64,000 bases of DNA from Streptomyces shenzhenensis (GTDB lineage Bacteria; Actinomycetota; Actinomycetes; Streptomycetales; Streptomycetaceae), in assembly GCF_003688995.1 (NCBI RefSeq), contig NZ_PENI01000018.1, positions 124,001 to 188,000 on the forward strand, written 5' to 3'. The translations under genes were made by a program, and so were the position numbers. Each line of letters starts with the position of its first letter. Position 1 is the first letter of the stretch. Positions 49,501 through 57,817 of the stretch are shown here, in pieces. A model generated the notes under the pieces. That model was given only the letters and a program-made list of their open reading frames with translations. It had not been told where the DNA came from and made no database searches.

Positions 49501-49520
49501 GGCGGGCCGGTCAGCCCGCC
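49501..49520. terminator. Bidirectional terminator between the isomerase and MarR genes
   Basis: GGCGGGC (49501-49507), loop CGGTCA, GCCCGCC (49514-49520). The stem sits just after the isomerase stop and spans the MarR gene stop codon at 49511-49513 on the other strand. Confidence 0.6.
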
Positions 49521-49903
49521 AGCATCCGGGTCAGCACCGCGCGCTGCAGCGGCAGCACCTGCCCGTGCAGCACGCGTCCCTTCGCCGTGAGCGCCACGCG
49601 CACGCCCCGCCGGTCCTCCGCGCACATGGCGCGCTCGACGAGCCCGTCCCGTTCCAGACGGGCGATCAGCCGGGACAGCGCGCTCTGGCTGAGGTGGATC
49701 CGTTCGGAGATCTCCTGGACGCGCAGCGAGCAGCCGTGGTTCGCACCGGCGGCCTGGGACAGCAGGTCCAGCACCTCGAAGTCGCTGGCGCACAGGCCGT
49801 GTTGGTGGAGCGCGCGGTCGAGTTCGCACTGGGTACGCGCGTGCAGTGCCAGGATGTCCCGCCATTGGTCCACAAGCGCCTGCTCGGCCTTCTTCCCCAC
49901 CAT
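49511..49903 (-). CDS. MarR family transcriptional regulator
   Basis: The 130-residue protein has the MarR winged helix: LVDQWRDILALHARTQCELD, DFEVLDLLSQAAG, ISERIHLSQSALSRLIARLE, and RRGVRVALTAKG. The recognition helix and wing are intact. ATG 49903 starts MVGKKAEQALV; further upstream starts (49930, 49963) extend the N-terminus without family likeness. It lies downstream of a two-component system on the same strand, 80 bases away. A palindrome at 49956-49966 just upstream is a candidate autoregulatory site. Confidence 0.9.
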   Translation of the reverse strand: MVGKKAEQALVDQWRDILALHARTQCELDRALHQHGLCASDFEVLDLLSQAAGANHGCSLRVQEISERIHLSQSALSRLIARLERDGLVERAMCAEDRRGVRVALTAKGRVLHGQVLPLQRAVLTRMLAG

Positions 49904-49955
49904 GAACGCACGGTAGCAGAGAGGCGACATTGTTTCGGCCACATTAAATGTGCGT

Positions 49956-49966
49956 GCATTCAATGC
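49956..49966. promoter_or_regulatory. Palindrome upstream of the MarR gene
   Basis: GCATT-C-AATGC, perfect 5-base arms around one base, in an AT-richer patch (ACATTAAATGTGCGTGCATTCAATGCGC). It is 53 bases upstream of ATG 49903 (minus strand), a usual place for MarR binding. Confidence 0.45.
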
Positions 49967-49983
49967 GCAAACATGTGGCTGGC

Positions 49984-50649
49984 TCAGCCGAGCCAGCCCG
50001 GGCGCACCAGGCCCGACTCATAGGCGAGAACGACCAGTTGGGCGCGGTCGCGGGCACCCAGCTTGACCATCGTCCGGCTCACATGGGTCTTCGCGGTGAG
50101 CGGGCTGACCACCAGGCGACGGGCGATCTCCTCGTTCGACAGGCCGATCCCGACCAGGGCCATCACCTCCCGTTCCCGCTCGGTGAGCCGGGCCAGCTCG
50201 GCGGCGGCAGCGGGCTGCTTGGAACGGGCCGCGAACTCGGCGATGAGGCGGCGGGTCACCCCCGGCGACAGCAGTGCGTCGCCCTCGACCACCGCCCGTA
50301 CGGCGCGCACCAGTTCGTCCGGCTCGGTGTCCTTGACCAGGAAGCCGGAGGCGCCGGAGCGGATCGCCTCGAAGACGTACTCGTCGAGTTCGAAGGTGGT
50401 GAGCATGACCACCTTGACGTCCCGCAGCTCCGGCTCCCCGGTGATGCGGCGGGTGGCGGCCAGCCCGTCGAGCCGTGGCATGCGGATGTCCATCAGGACG
50501 ACGTCCGGGCGCAGTTCGCGCACCGCGGCCAGCGCCTCGGCGCCGTCGGCGGCCTCGCCGGCCACCTCGATGTCCGGCTGCGCGTCGAGCAGCGCCCGGA
50601 AGCCGGCCCGCACCAGGGACTGGTCGTCGGCGAGCAGTACCCGGATCAC
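49984..50649 (-). CDS. NarL/LuxR-family response regulator
   Basis: The 221-residue protein has a receiver domain (acidic pocket ADD at 7-9, phosphorylated Asp 54 in VVLMDIRMPRLDG, GASGFLVKDTEP with the conserved Lys) and a C-terminal LuxR helix-turn-helix (LTEREREVMALVGIGLSNEEI; LVVSPLTAKTHVSRTMVKL). It pairs with the histidine kinase immediately upstream. GTG 50649 overlaps the kinase stop (GTGA 50646-50649), showing translational coupling. Promoter targets unknown. Confidence 0.95.
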   Translation of the reverse strand: MIRVLLADDQSLVRAGFRALLDAQPDIEVAGEAADGAEALAAVRELRPDVVLMDIRMPRLDGLAATRRITGEPELRDVKVVMLTTFELDEYVFEAIRSGASGFLVKDTEPDELVRAVRAVVEGDALLSPGVTRRLIAEFAARSKQPAAAAELARLTEREREVMALVGIGLSNEEIARRLVVSPLTAKTHVSRTMVKLGARDRAQLVVLAYESGLVRPGWLG

Positions 50650-51881
50650 CGGTCGTCCTCCTCGGCCCCGGTGTGCAACGGCAGTACGGCGAGCACCCGG
50701 AAGCCGCCGTCGGGGCGCGGGCCCGCCTCGATCGTGCCACCCAGGGCGGCGGCCCGCTCGCGCATGCCGGCCAGCCCGTTGCCGCTGCCGCCGGCGTCGG
50801 CACCGGTCGCGGGCCCGTCGTCGTCGACGCGCAGCCGCAGCGAGCCGGCTTCGTGGTCGAACCGCACGCGCGCGTGCCGTGAACCCGAGTGCCGCACCAC
50901 GTTGGTGAGGGCCTCCTGGACGATGCGGAACGCGGCCAGATCTGCGCCCGGCGCGAGCCGCGGCGCCGCGCCCTCGACCTCGACGGTGAGCCCCGCGCCC
51001 GCCGCCTGCTCCAGCAGTTCCGGCAGCCGGTCCAGGCCCGGCGCGGGGGCGCGCGGCGCGGCGCCCGGGGCGCGCAGCGTGTCGAGCACCTGCCGCACCT
51101 CGCCGAGCGCCTCCTTGCTGGCGGACTTGATGGTGGTGAGGGCGGCGCGGGCCTGCTCGGGGTCGCTGTCCAGCAGCGCGAGCCCCATGCCCGCCTGGAC
51201 GTTGATGACGGAGATGCTGTGCGCGAGGACGTCATGCAGTTCCCGGGCGATCCGCAGCCGCTCCTCGTCCGCGCGCCGCCGGGCCGCCTGTGCGCGGTCG
51301 GCCCGCTCCCGCATCCACTGTTCGCGCCGCACCCGGGCCAGTTCGGACAGCGCGCCGATGGCCAGGACCCAGGTGGCGATCACGATCTCCTGGCCGATGC
51401 TGCCGCCCGTGTCGCCCGGGGGCGGCAGCCGGCGGTAGAGCCAGAGCGCGATCAGCACGTGCCCGGCCCACAGCAGCCCGACGGACGTCCAGGCGGCCCT
51501 GCGGTGCCCGGCGACGACCGCGGTGACGCAGCTGACGGCGACGGTCAGGAAGACCGGCCCGTACGGGTAGCCCGCGCCCAGGTAGACCAGGGTGGCCGCG
51601 GCCGTGCCGAAGACGACGGTCACCGGGTGGCGATGCCGCCACAGCAGCAGCCCCGAGGCGACCAGGAGGAGTACGCGCGCGTAGGTGTCCAGCGGCACCC
51701 GGCCCGGCTGGCCGTGCGCGGCGAAGTTCGAGCCGATCAGGACGAAGGCGGTGAGCAGCACGGTGGAGCGCCACGGCCGGCGGCCGGCCGGCGGCTCGGC
51801 GCCGTCCGGCCGCTGCCACCACGGTGGCCCGTACCGCCACCACTGCGCCGGGCCGTGCGCACGCGCCCACTGCTCCTCCAT
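50646..51881 (-). CDS. Sensor histidine kinase (HisKA_3/NarX type)
   Basis: The 411-residue protein has a Trp-rich, Pro-rich cytoplasmic N-terminus, about five membrane helices (residues 40-175), a dimerisation helix (RREQWMRERADRAQAARRRA), the H-box RIARELHDVLAHSISVINVQ (His about 216), and the HATPase domain with RIVQEALTNVVRHSG, LRVDDDGPATG and GNGLAGMRERAAALGG. ATG 51881 (MEEQWARAHG) chosen; GTG 51890 adds three residues. It is co-transcribed with the response regulator. The sensor has no large extracytoplasmic loop, so it may sense membrane state. Confidence 0.94.
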   Translation of the reverse strand: MEEQWARAHGPAQWWRYGPPWWQRPDGAEPPAGRRPWRSTVLLTAFVLIGSNFAAHGQPGRVPLDTYARVLLLVASGLLLWRHRHPVTVVFGTAAATLVYLGAGYPYGPVFLTVAVSCVTAVVAGHRRAAWTSVGLLWAGHVLIALWLYRRLPPPGDTGGSIGQEIVIATWVLAIGALSELARVRREQWMRERADRAQAARRRADEERLRIARELHDVLAHSISVINVQAGMGLALLDSDPEQARAALTTIKSASKEALGEVRQVLDTLRAPGAAPRAPAPGLDRLPELLEQAAGAGLTVEVEGAAPRLAPGADLAAFRIVQEALTNVVRHSGSRHARVRFDHEAGSLRLRVDDDGPATGADAGGSGNGLAGMRERAAALGGTIEAGPRPDGGFRVLAVLPLHTGAEEDDR

Positions 51882-52007
51882 GACGGCCACGCTAGACGCA
51901 GCACACGGGGGCGGGCGTCAGCCGGGCGAGGTGATCACGCGTACTCCCGGGGAAGTACGTCCGGGCCGCCCCGGGCCGCTGCGCAGACCCCGTGGCCCGC
52001 CGTGCGC

Positions 52008-52697
52008 CTACCGCAGCCCCACCGAGTGCGCCAGTCCGGTCGCGGCGTGTCCGAAGAACGTCTCGCGGTCCTCCACGAGCCGGTTGAACTGGCCGAACAG
52101 CTCGAAGCTGACCAGCCCGAAGAGCTGTGCCCAGGCCGCGACGAGCGCCACGGCCGCCTCGGGCGGCAGGTCGGGCGCGAGGTCGGCGGCCAGCCGCTCG
52201 CCCTCGGGACGCAGCTCGGCGGGGAGACCGAGGCCGACGAGACCGGGGCCCCGGTGGGCGTCCCGGATGAAGCCGATGAGGACGACGCCGACCCGGGAGG
52301 CGGGCGGGACGGTCGTCCGGGGAGCCGCGTAACCCGGCACCGGCGAGCCGTAGATCAGCGCGTACTCGTGCGGATGGGCGAGCGCCCAGCCGCGCACGGC
52401 CATGCACACCGCGACCCAGCGGGCCACGGGCCCGGCGTCGGCGGCCGTGTCGTCGCGTGCCCGCTCCGCGCACTCACCGATGGAGTCGTACGCGTCGATG
52501 ATCAGCGCGGTCAGCAGGTCGTCGCGGCTCGGGAAGTAGCGGTACACCGCGGAGGAGACCATGCCGAGTTCGCGGGCCACGGCCCGCAGCGACAGCTTCC
52601 CGGTCCCCTCCGCGGCGAGCCGTCTGCGGGCCTCGTCCTTGATCGCCGCGGTGACTTCCCTCCTGGCCCGCGCGCGGGCGCCCTGTGCGGTCGTCAT
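52008..52697 (-). CDS. TetR family transcriptional regulator
   Basis: The 229-residue protein has an N-terminal TetR helix-turn-helix (VTAAIKDEARRRLAAEG; LSLRAVARELGM then SSAVYRYFPSRDDLLTALI) and a TetR_C-like (WHG-type) ligand domain: RWVAVCMAVRGWALAHPHEY, AWAQLFGLVSFELFG. ATG 52697 follows a weak ribosome-binding site. It is divergent from the DUF385 gene with three operator-like motifs between, so that gene is its likely target. Confidence 0.93.
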   Translation of the reverse strand: MTTAQGARARARREVTAAIKDEARRRLAAEGTGKLSLRAVARELGMVSSAVYRYFPSRDDLLTALIIDAYDSIGECAERARDDTAADAGPVARWVAVCMAVRGWALAHPHEYALIYGSPVPGYAAPRTTVPPASRVGVVLIGFIRDAHRGPGLVGLGLPAELRPEGERLAADLAPDLPPEAAVALVAAWAQLFGLVSFELFGQFNRLVEDRETFFGHAATGLAHSVGLR

Positions 52698-52720
52698 ACG
52701 CAGCAGTGTGCCACGAAGTC

Positions 52721-52823
52721 AGAGCACTGCACACAAAAGAGAGCGGCGAACCGAAAAGAGAGCACCGCTCTTGCCGTGGAGCGTCGATCTGCCGCACACT
52801 GATGTCGAGGGAGAGCACTGCTC
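52721..52823. promoter_or_regulatory. Three AGAGCAC(T/C)GC operator motifs between TetR and DUF385 genes
   Basis: AGAGCACTGC at 52721-52730, AGAGCACCGC at 52759-52768 and AGAGCACTGC at 52812-52821 are spaced 38 and 53 bases apart. The third extends to the perfect palindrome GAGCA-C-TGCTC (52813-52823); the second to AGAGC-ACC-GCTCT (52759-52771). Repeats in the divergent intergenic space are strong candidates for TetR binding. Confidence 0.7.
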
Positions 52824-52883
52824 ACACGACGTCGCTCGGCCTGCGTCCCGCCGCGAGAACATCGCTTCCAGGAGGAAGTAGCC

Positions 52884-53333
52884 ATGACCACACACGTCCA
52901 GAAGCCCGGCTGGTTCACCGTCAATGTCATGAACCGCGCGGTGTCCTGGCTGACCCGCCGCGGCATCAGCGTGTGGGGCTCGCGGGTCCTGGCGGTACGC
53001 GGCCGCAAGAGCGGTGCGTGGCGGACCACCCCCGTGAACCTGCTGACCGTGGACGGACAGCAGTATCTGCTCGCCCCGCGCGGCCACGTCCAGTGGACGC
53101 ACAACATGCGGGCGGCCGGCGGGGGCGAGCTGCGCCTGGGACAGCACGTGGACGTCTTCACGGCGACCGAGATCGCCGACGACGACAAGGTTCCGCTGCT
53201 GCGCGCCTACCTCAAACGCTGGAAGGCCGAGGTGGGCGTCTTCTTCGGCGGTGTCGGCCCCGACTCGCCCGAGGCCGAGCTGCGCCGCATCGCGCCGAAC
53301 CACCCGGTCTTCCGGATCACCCTCACGAAGTGA
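52884..53333 (+). CDS. Nitroreductase/deazaflavin-dependent family protein (DUF385)
   Basis: The 149-residue protein belongs to the Ddn-like split-barrel family (PF04075): WFTVNVMNRAVSWLTRRG, VWGSRVLAVRGRKSGAWRT, PVNLLTVDGQQYLLAPRG, QWTHNMRAAGGGELRLG, and APNHPVFRI near the end. In mycobacteria members use coenzyme F420 to reduce quinones or nitroimidazoles. F420 use here is assumed from the family. GGAGGAAGTAGCC precedes ATG 52884. The TetR gene is divergent. Its stop is overlapped 11 bases by the convergent reductase gene. Confidence 0.9.
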   Translation: MTTHVQKPGWFTVNVMNRAVSWLTRRGISVWGSRVLAVRGRKSGAWRTTPVNLLTVDGQQYLLAPRGHVQWTHNMRAAGGGELRLGQHVDVFTATEIADDDKVPLLRAYLKRWKAEVGVFFGGVGPDSPEAELRRIAPNHPVFRITLTK

Positions 53334-54576
53334 CCGGGTCGTCCGCCGCCGTCTCGGCCGCGGGGGCGGGCCGCCGGTCCAGCGCGGTCAGGGCGCGCTG
53401 GGCCATGGGGTGGTTGCGGACCAGTTCGCCCAGGGTCGTGGACCCCCGGGTGATGTCCCGAAAGGCGTTCCAGGCGGGACGGAAACCGGTGAGGGCCGCG
53501 TGGAACAGGCCGGGCCTGCGCTCGAACACGGTGAGCATCCGCCGGCCGACGCTCATCTCCACGCCGAGCCCGGCCTTGATCGCGAACGCGTAGTTCAGGG
53601 CCTGGCGCCGGGTGTCCACCGCGTCGTTCGCCTCGGCGATCCGCACCGCCCACTCCCCCGCGAGCCGGCCCGAGCGCAGCGCGAACGAGATGCCCTCGCG
53701 GGTCCACGGCTCCAGCAGCCCGGCCGCGTCGCCGCAGACGAGGACCCGGCCGCGGGACAGCGGGGAGTCCTCGGCGCGACAGCGGGTCAAGTGCCCCGAG
53801 GAGACGGCGGGTTCGAAGCCGGACAGCCCGAGCCGGGCGACGAAGTCCTCCAAGTACCGCTTGGTGGCGGCGCCTTCGCCGCGCGCCGAGATCACGCCGA
53901 CCGTGAGCGTGTCGCCCTTGGGGAACACCCAGCCGTAACTGCCGGGCATCGGACCCCAGTCGATGAGGACCCGCCCCTTCCAGTCCTCGGCGACCGTGTC
54001 CGGCACCGGGATCTCCGCCTCAAGGCCGAGGTCGACCTGCTCCATCTTCACGCCGACATGCGCTCCTATACGGCTGGCGCTGCCGTCGGCGCCCACCACG
54101 GCGCGGGCGAGGACGGTCTCGCCGCCCTGGAGCACCACGGCGACCGTGCGCCGGTCCGGCACCGCGGAGCCGTGCTGCTCCACCCTGGACACCGTGGCGC
54201 CGGTGCGCAGTTCGGCGCCCGCCTTCTGCGCGTGCTCGACCAACTGCTGGTCGAACTCCGGCCGGTTGATCAGGCCGAACAGCATCTGCTTGGAGCGGCG
54301 GGTGCGGGTGAAGCGCCCGTTGTTCGAGAACGTGACGGCGTGCACCCGGTCCTTGAAGGGGAGTTCGAAGCCGGGCGGGAGCGCGTCGCGCGAGGGGCCG
54401 ATGATGCCGCCGCCGCACGTCTTGTAGCGGGGCAGCTCGGCCTTCTCCAGCAACAGCACGCGCCGTCCCGTGACCGCCGCCGCGTAGGCGGCGGAGGCCC
54501 CCGCGGGTCCCGCGCCCACCACGACGACGTCCCACACCTGCTGTACGTCGTCCGCCGAAGAGTTCTCGCCGCTCAC
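53323..54576 (-). CDS. Geranylgeranyl reductase family FAD-dependent oxidoreductase
   Basis: The 417-residue protein has a Rossmann FAD site (VVVVGAGPAGASAAYAAA; Glu in LLLEKAELPRYKTCGGG), the P-[DE]-x-D substrate region GLINRPEFDQQLVEHA, VVGADGSASRIGAHVG, and VCGDAAGLLEPWTREGIS with GISFALRSG. These are hallmarks of the geranylgeranyl reductase/ChlP subfamily. It may saturate polyprenyl chains of menaquinone or similar lipids. GTG 54576 is the start. It converges with the DUF385 gene, overlapping by 11 bases. Confidence 0.92.
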   Translation of the reverse strand: MSGENSSADDVQQVWDVVVVGAGPAGASAAYAAAVTGRRVLLLEKAELPRYKTCGGGIIGPSRDALPPGFELPFKDRVHAVTFSNNGRFTRTRRSKQMLFGLINRPEFDQQLVEHAQKAGAELRTGATVSRVEQHGSAVPDRRTVAVVLQGGETVLARAVVGADGSASRIGAHVGVKMEQVDLGLEAEIPVPDTVAEDWKGRVLIDWGPMPGSYGWVFPKGDTLTVGVISARGEGAATKRYLEDFVARLGLSGFEPAVSSGHLTRCRAEDSPLSRGRVLVCGDAAGLLEPWTREGISFALRSGRLAGEWAVRIAEANDAVDTRRQALNYAFAIKAGLGVEMSVGRRMLTVFERRPGLFHAALTGFRPAWNAFRDITRGSTTLGELVRNHPMAQRALTALDRRPAPAAETAADDPVTS

Positions 54577-54751
54577 GATGGTCTACTGCTCCGATCAAGC
54601 CGCTGCCGCTGGCGCTTCCCGGCCGCGCGACCGCGCCCGACCAGGAAAGACCCTATGTCCCCCCGCATCCTACGGCGGACGTCGCCGCAGGCCACTGTGG
54701 GAGGATCGGTGTACTCACCGCTACAACGTCGCACCTACGAGGAGCGTGCCC

Positions 54752-56107
54752 ATGTCGTCGAATCCGGTCGCCGAGACCGTCGCCTCGCTGCTGCCGAGGG
54801 CGCAGGCGGAACTCGCCGAGCTGGTGGCCTTCAGATCGGTGGCGGACTTCGACCAGTTCCCGAAGAGCGAGAGCGAGGGCGCGGCGGCCTGGGTCGCCGA
54901 CGCGCTGCGCGCCGAGGGCTTCCAGGACGTGGCCCTGCTCGACACACCGGACGGCACCCAGTCGGTGTACGGCTGCCTGCCCGGACCGGAGGGCGCGAAA
55001 ACGGTTCTGCTGTATGCCCACTACGATGTGCAGCCGCCGCTGGACGAGACCGCCTGGGCCACTCCGCCGTTCGAGCTGACCGAGCGCGACGGACGCTGGT
55101 ACGGGCGCGGCGCGGCCGACTGCAAGGGCGGCGTGATCATGCACCTGCTGGCGCTGCGCGGGCTGCGGGCGAACGGCGGCGTCCCGGTGACCGTCAAGGT
55201 CATAGCCGAGGGCTCCGAGGAGCAGGGCACCGGCGGCCTTGAGCGGTACGCCGAGCAGCACCCCGGTCTGCTGGCGGCGGACGCCATTGTCATCGGCGAC
55301 ACCGGCAACTTCCGCGTCGGCCTGCCGACCGTCACCACCACGCTGCGCGGCATGACCCTGGTGCGGGTGCAGGTGGACACGCTGGCGGGCAATCTGCACT
55401 CCGGGCAGTTCGGCGGCGTCGCCCCCGACGCGCTGGCCGCGCTGATCCGCGTCCTGGACTCGCTGCGCGCCGAGGACGGTTCCACCACGGTCGACGGGCT
55501 GGCCGCCGAGGGCCGCTGGACGGGCCTCGCGTACGCCGAGGAGCAGTTCCGCGCGGACGCCAAGGTGCTGGACGGCGTCGGGCTGATCGGCGAGGGCAGC
55601 GTCGCCGACCGCGTCTGGGCCCGTCCTGCCGTCACGGTCCTCGGCATCGACTGCCCGCCGGTCGTGGGCGCCACCCCGTCCGTGCAGGCGAGCGCCCGCG
55701 CGCTGGTCAGCCTGCGGGTGCCGCCGGGCGTCGACGCGACCGAGGCGAGCAAGCTGCTCCAGGCCCACCTGGAGGCGCACACGCCGTGGGGCGCCCGGGT
55801 GCACACCGAACAGATCGGGCAGGGCCAGCCGTTCCGCGCCGACACCGGCAGTCCGGCGTACCGCGCGATGGCCGACGCCATGGCGGTGGCCTACCCGGAC
55901 GAGACGATGCAGTACGCCGGTCAGGGCGGCTCGATCCCGCTGTGCAACACCCTCGCGCGGCTGTACCCGCAGGCGGAGATCCTGCTCATCGGCCTGAGCG
56001 AGCCGGAGGCGCAGATCCACGCCGTGAACGAGAGCGTCTCGCCCGAGGAGTTGGAGCGGCTGTCGGTGGCGGAGGCGCTGTTCCTGCGCAACTACGCCGC
56101 GGGCTGA
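54752..56107 (+). CDS. M20-family dipeptidase
   Basis: The 451-residue zinc peptidase is M20 (PepV/carnosinase-like). Metal/catalytic motifs: YAHYDVQP (about residue 87), GRGAADCKGG, VIAEGSEEQGTGG (catalytic Glu), IGDTGN, and IHAVNE near the end. The lid/dimerisation domain is in the middle (TLVRVQVDTLAGNLHSGQFGG). ATG 54752 follows GAGGAGCGTGCC, an excellent ribosome-binding site. It should hydrolyse dipeptides in the cytoplasm. The gene is followed by a terminator-like hairpin. Confidence 0.93.
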   Translation: MSSNPVAETVASLLPRAQAELAELVAFRSVADFDQFPKSESEGAAAWVADALRAEGFQDVALLDTPDGTQSVYGCLPGPEGAKTVLLYAHYDVQPPLDETAWATPPFELTERDGRWYGRGAADCKGGVIMHLLALRGLRANGGVPVTVKVIAEGSEEQGTGGLERYAEQHPGLLAADAIVIGDTGNFRVGLPTVTTTLRGMTLVRVQVDTLAGNLHSGQFGGVAPDALAALIRVLDSLRAEDGSTTVDGLAAEGRWTGLAYAEEQFRADAKVLDGVGLIGEGSVADRVWARPAVTVLGIDCPPVVGATPSVQASARALVSLRVPPGVDATEASKLLQAHLEAHTPWGARVHTEQIGQGQPFRADTGSPAYRAMADAMAVAYPDETMQYAGQGGSIPLCNTLARLYPQAEILLIGLSEPEAQIHAVNESVSPEELERLSVAEALFLRNYAAG

Positions 56108-56125
56108 ACCGCTCTGCCGACGACA

Positions 56126-56156
56126 GAGGGTCCTCGCCCCCGGGCGGGGGCCCTCC
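56126..56156 (+). terminator. Terminator hairpin after the dipeptidase gene
   Basis: AGGG...CCCCC-GGGC-GGGGG...CCCT: inner stem CCCCC/GGGGG (56137-56150) with a 4-base loop and outer AGGG/CCCT pairing, starting about 20 bases after the stop codon. Confidence 0.55.
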
Positions 56157-56178
56157 CTGCGGTCGGCGCTTGGACGTC

Positions 56179-56502
56179 ATGGCGCTGCCCCCGCGCCTCC
56201 ACCTGCTGCGCTTCCCGGTCGGCCAGGCCTACCTCTGGTCCGACAGCGACACGGCAACGCTCGTCGACGCCGGGACGATCGCCGACGCGCTCACCGCACT
56301 CGGACGGGCCCCGCCGTCCGTACGGCGGATCGTGCTGACCCACTTCCACGAGGACCACACGGGCGGGGCGGGCGAGTTCGCCGCGCCGAGGGTCGCGGGC
56401 CTGGACGCGGAGGTGGCCTGCCTCGGTCACGGCGATCCGGTCACGGCGCGCGCGTCGGCGGTCCTGCGCGAAGCGGCGGACCGACATGGCGTGCGGCGGT
56501 GA
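56179..56502 (+). pseudogene. Metallo-beta-lactamase-fold hydrolase with a large internal deletion
   Basis: The ORF of 107 residues begins MALPPRLHLLRFPVGQAYLW and has VDAGTIADALTALG and the zinc motif THFHEDHTGGAG. It then jumps within ten residues to LDAEVACLGHGDPVTARAS, a segment that in full-length relatives lies near the C-terminus after the GHTxGS loop. About 110-130 residues, including the third zinc ligand motif (GHT) and the Asp of the metal bridge, are absent. The frame is intact, so this is either a recent in-frame deletion or a non-catalytic remnant. Confidence 0.7.
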
Positions 56503-56631
56503 CCATCGGAGCATGTCCTGTTCCGCGCGCCTCGCCGCCCACGCCACCGTCATGGCGCTGCTCAGCGGCAGCGAACCGGGCGTTGGGGCGCGGCGGGTGT
56601 CCCGCCCGGCCGCCGATGCCGGCGCGTGAGG

Positions 56632-57672
56632 TCAGCCGAGGGGGACGCCGGCCTCCAGGTACAGCGCGGCACCCCGCTCGCGCGCCCGCAGCGCCCATCG
56701 CAGCCGCTCGTAGCGCACGGGCGGCAGCAGCGCGGCGGCCTCCTGCTCGGTGACGAAGCGACAGGCGCGCAGTTCGGGTCCGGGCAGCAGCAGGGAGCCG
56801 GCCTCGGCGGACGCGAGACGGCCGCCGTCGAACAGCAGGCGCAGCCCGCCGTAGCCGGGCGGCGCGGGCGGTTCCCAGTCCACGACGAGCAGCCGCGGCA
56901 CCTCCCCCAGCCGTATCCCGGTCTCCTCGGCGACCTCGCGCATGCCGGCCCGGGCGGGCGCCTCGCCGGGTTCGACGACACCTCCGGGGAACTCCCAGCC
57001 GGGCTTGTACGTGGGGTCGACCAGCAGGACGCGGTCCCGCTCGTCGAAGAGCAGCACCCCGGCCGCGAGGGTCTCCGCAGCGGGTTCCGGGGTCTGCACG
57101 ATGTCACAGGGGGCGACGGTGCCGTCGGCGACGGCCTCGGCGATCCGGACCGCCGTCTCGTACGGGGTGAGCGCGCTGGTATCGACGGGGTGGGCGTCGG
57201 CGGTGAGCCAGGAGGCGAGGGCCGCGCGGTACGGCTCGATGTGGTCGTACGCCCACTGGCGCACCCGCAGCTCGCCGTCGGGCAGGTCGGGCGGGACCTC
57301 CCGCCCGGCTATCCGGGCGCGCAGGATCGTTTCGGCCGGGGCGAGCAGCAGATGGTGCACGGCGATCCGGCGGGCGGCGAGGCCGCCGAAGATCTCGTCC
57401 CGGTACTCCTGGCGCAGCAGGGTCATGGGGACCACGAGGGTCCCGCCGAGTTCGGCCAGCATGGCGGCCGCCGTGTCGATGACCAGCCGGCGCCAGATCG
57501 GCAGATCCTGGAAGTCGCCGACCTCGGCGAGGCGTTTGGGCGGCAGCAGGTGCGTGAGCGCTCCGCCGATGACCTCGGGGTCGAAGAGCGTGCTGTTCGG
57601 GACCAGGTCGATCAGTTCCCGTGCGGTGGTGGTCTTCCCCGCACCGAACGCACCGTTGATCCAGACGATCAC
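56632..57672 (-). CDS. TmrB-like P-loop ATPase fused to a Nudix hydrolase
   Basis: The 346-residue protein has two domains. Residues 1 to about 170 resemble TmrB, the Bacillus tunicamycin-resistance ATP-binding protein: VIVWINGAFGAGKTTTAREL (Walker A at 7-14), TLFDPEVIGGALTHLLP, DFQDLPIWRRLV, GGTLVVPMTLLRQEYRDEI. Residues about 205-330 are a Nudix domain with the box GGVVEPGEAPARAGMREVAEETGI in which all catalytic residues are intact. GTG 57672 (IVWINGAFG) follows AGAGGGGGAACC. The combination suggests sensing or breakdown of a nucleotide-type inhibitor, or kinase-plus-hydrolase chemistry; not proven. Confidence 0.88.
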   Translation of the reverse strand: MIVWINGAFGAGKTTTARELIDLVPNSTLFDPEVIGGALTHLLPPKRLAEVGDFQDLPIWRRLVIDTAAAMLAELGGTLVVPMTLLRQEYRDEIFGGLAARRIAVHHLLLAPAETILRARIAGREVPPDLPDGELRVRQWAYDHIEPYRAALASWLTADAHPVDTSALTPYETAVRIAEAVADGTVAPCDIVQTPEPAAETLAAGVLLFDERDRVLLVDPTYKPGWEFPGGVVEPGEAPARAGMREVAEETGIRLGEVPRLLVVDWEPPAPPGYGGLRLLFDGGRLASAEAGSLLLPGPELRACRFVTEQEAAALLPPVRYERLRWALRARERGAALYLEAGVPLG

Positions 57673-57756
57673 GGTTCCCCCTCTTCTGTTGGCCCCCAGA
57701 GGCTTGCCCGCTCCACACTGCCACGAAAACCAGCCGCAGCTGAGGGGCCGCGCCAC

Positions 57757-57791
57757 GGGGGCCGGTGCGCCTTCGCGGCACACCGGCCCCC
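57757..57791 (-). terminator. Terminator after the small secreted protein gene
   Basis: GGGGGCCGGTG (57757-57767) and CACCGGCCCCC (57781-57791), a perfect 11-bp stem with a 13-base loop that itself can pair (GCC-TTCG-CGG-like). It lies about 25 bases beyond the stop of the minus-strand gene at 57818. Confidence 0.75.
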
Positions 57792-57817
57792 GGCAGAGAC
57801 AGCGGGCGGGGTCCGGG

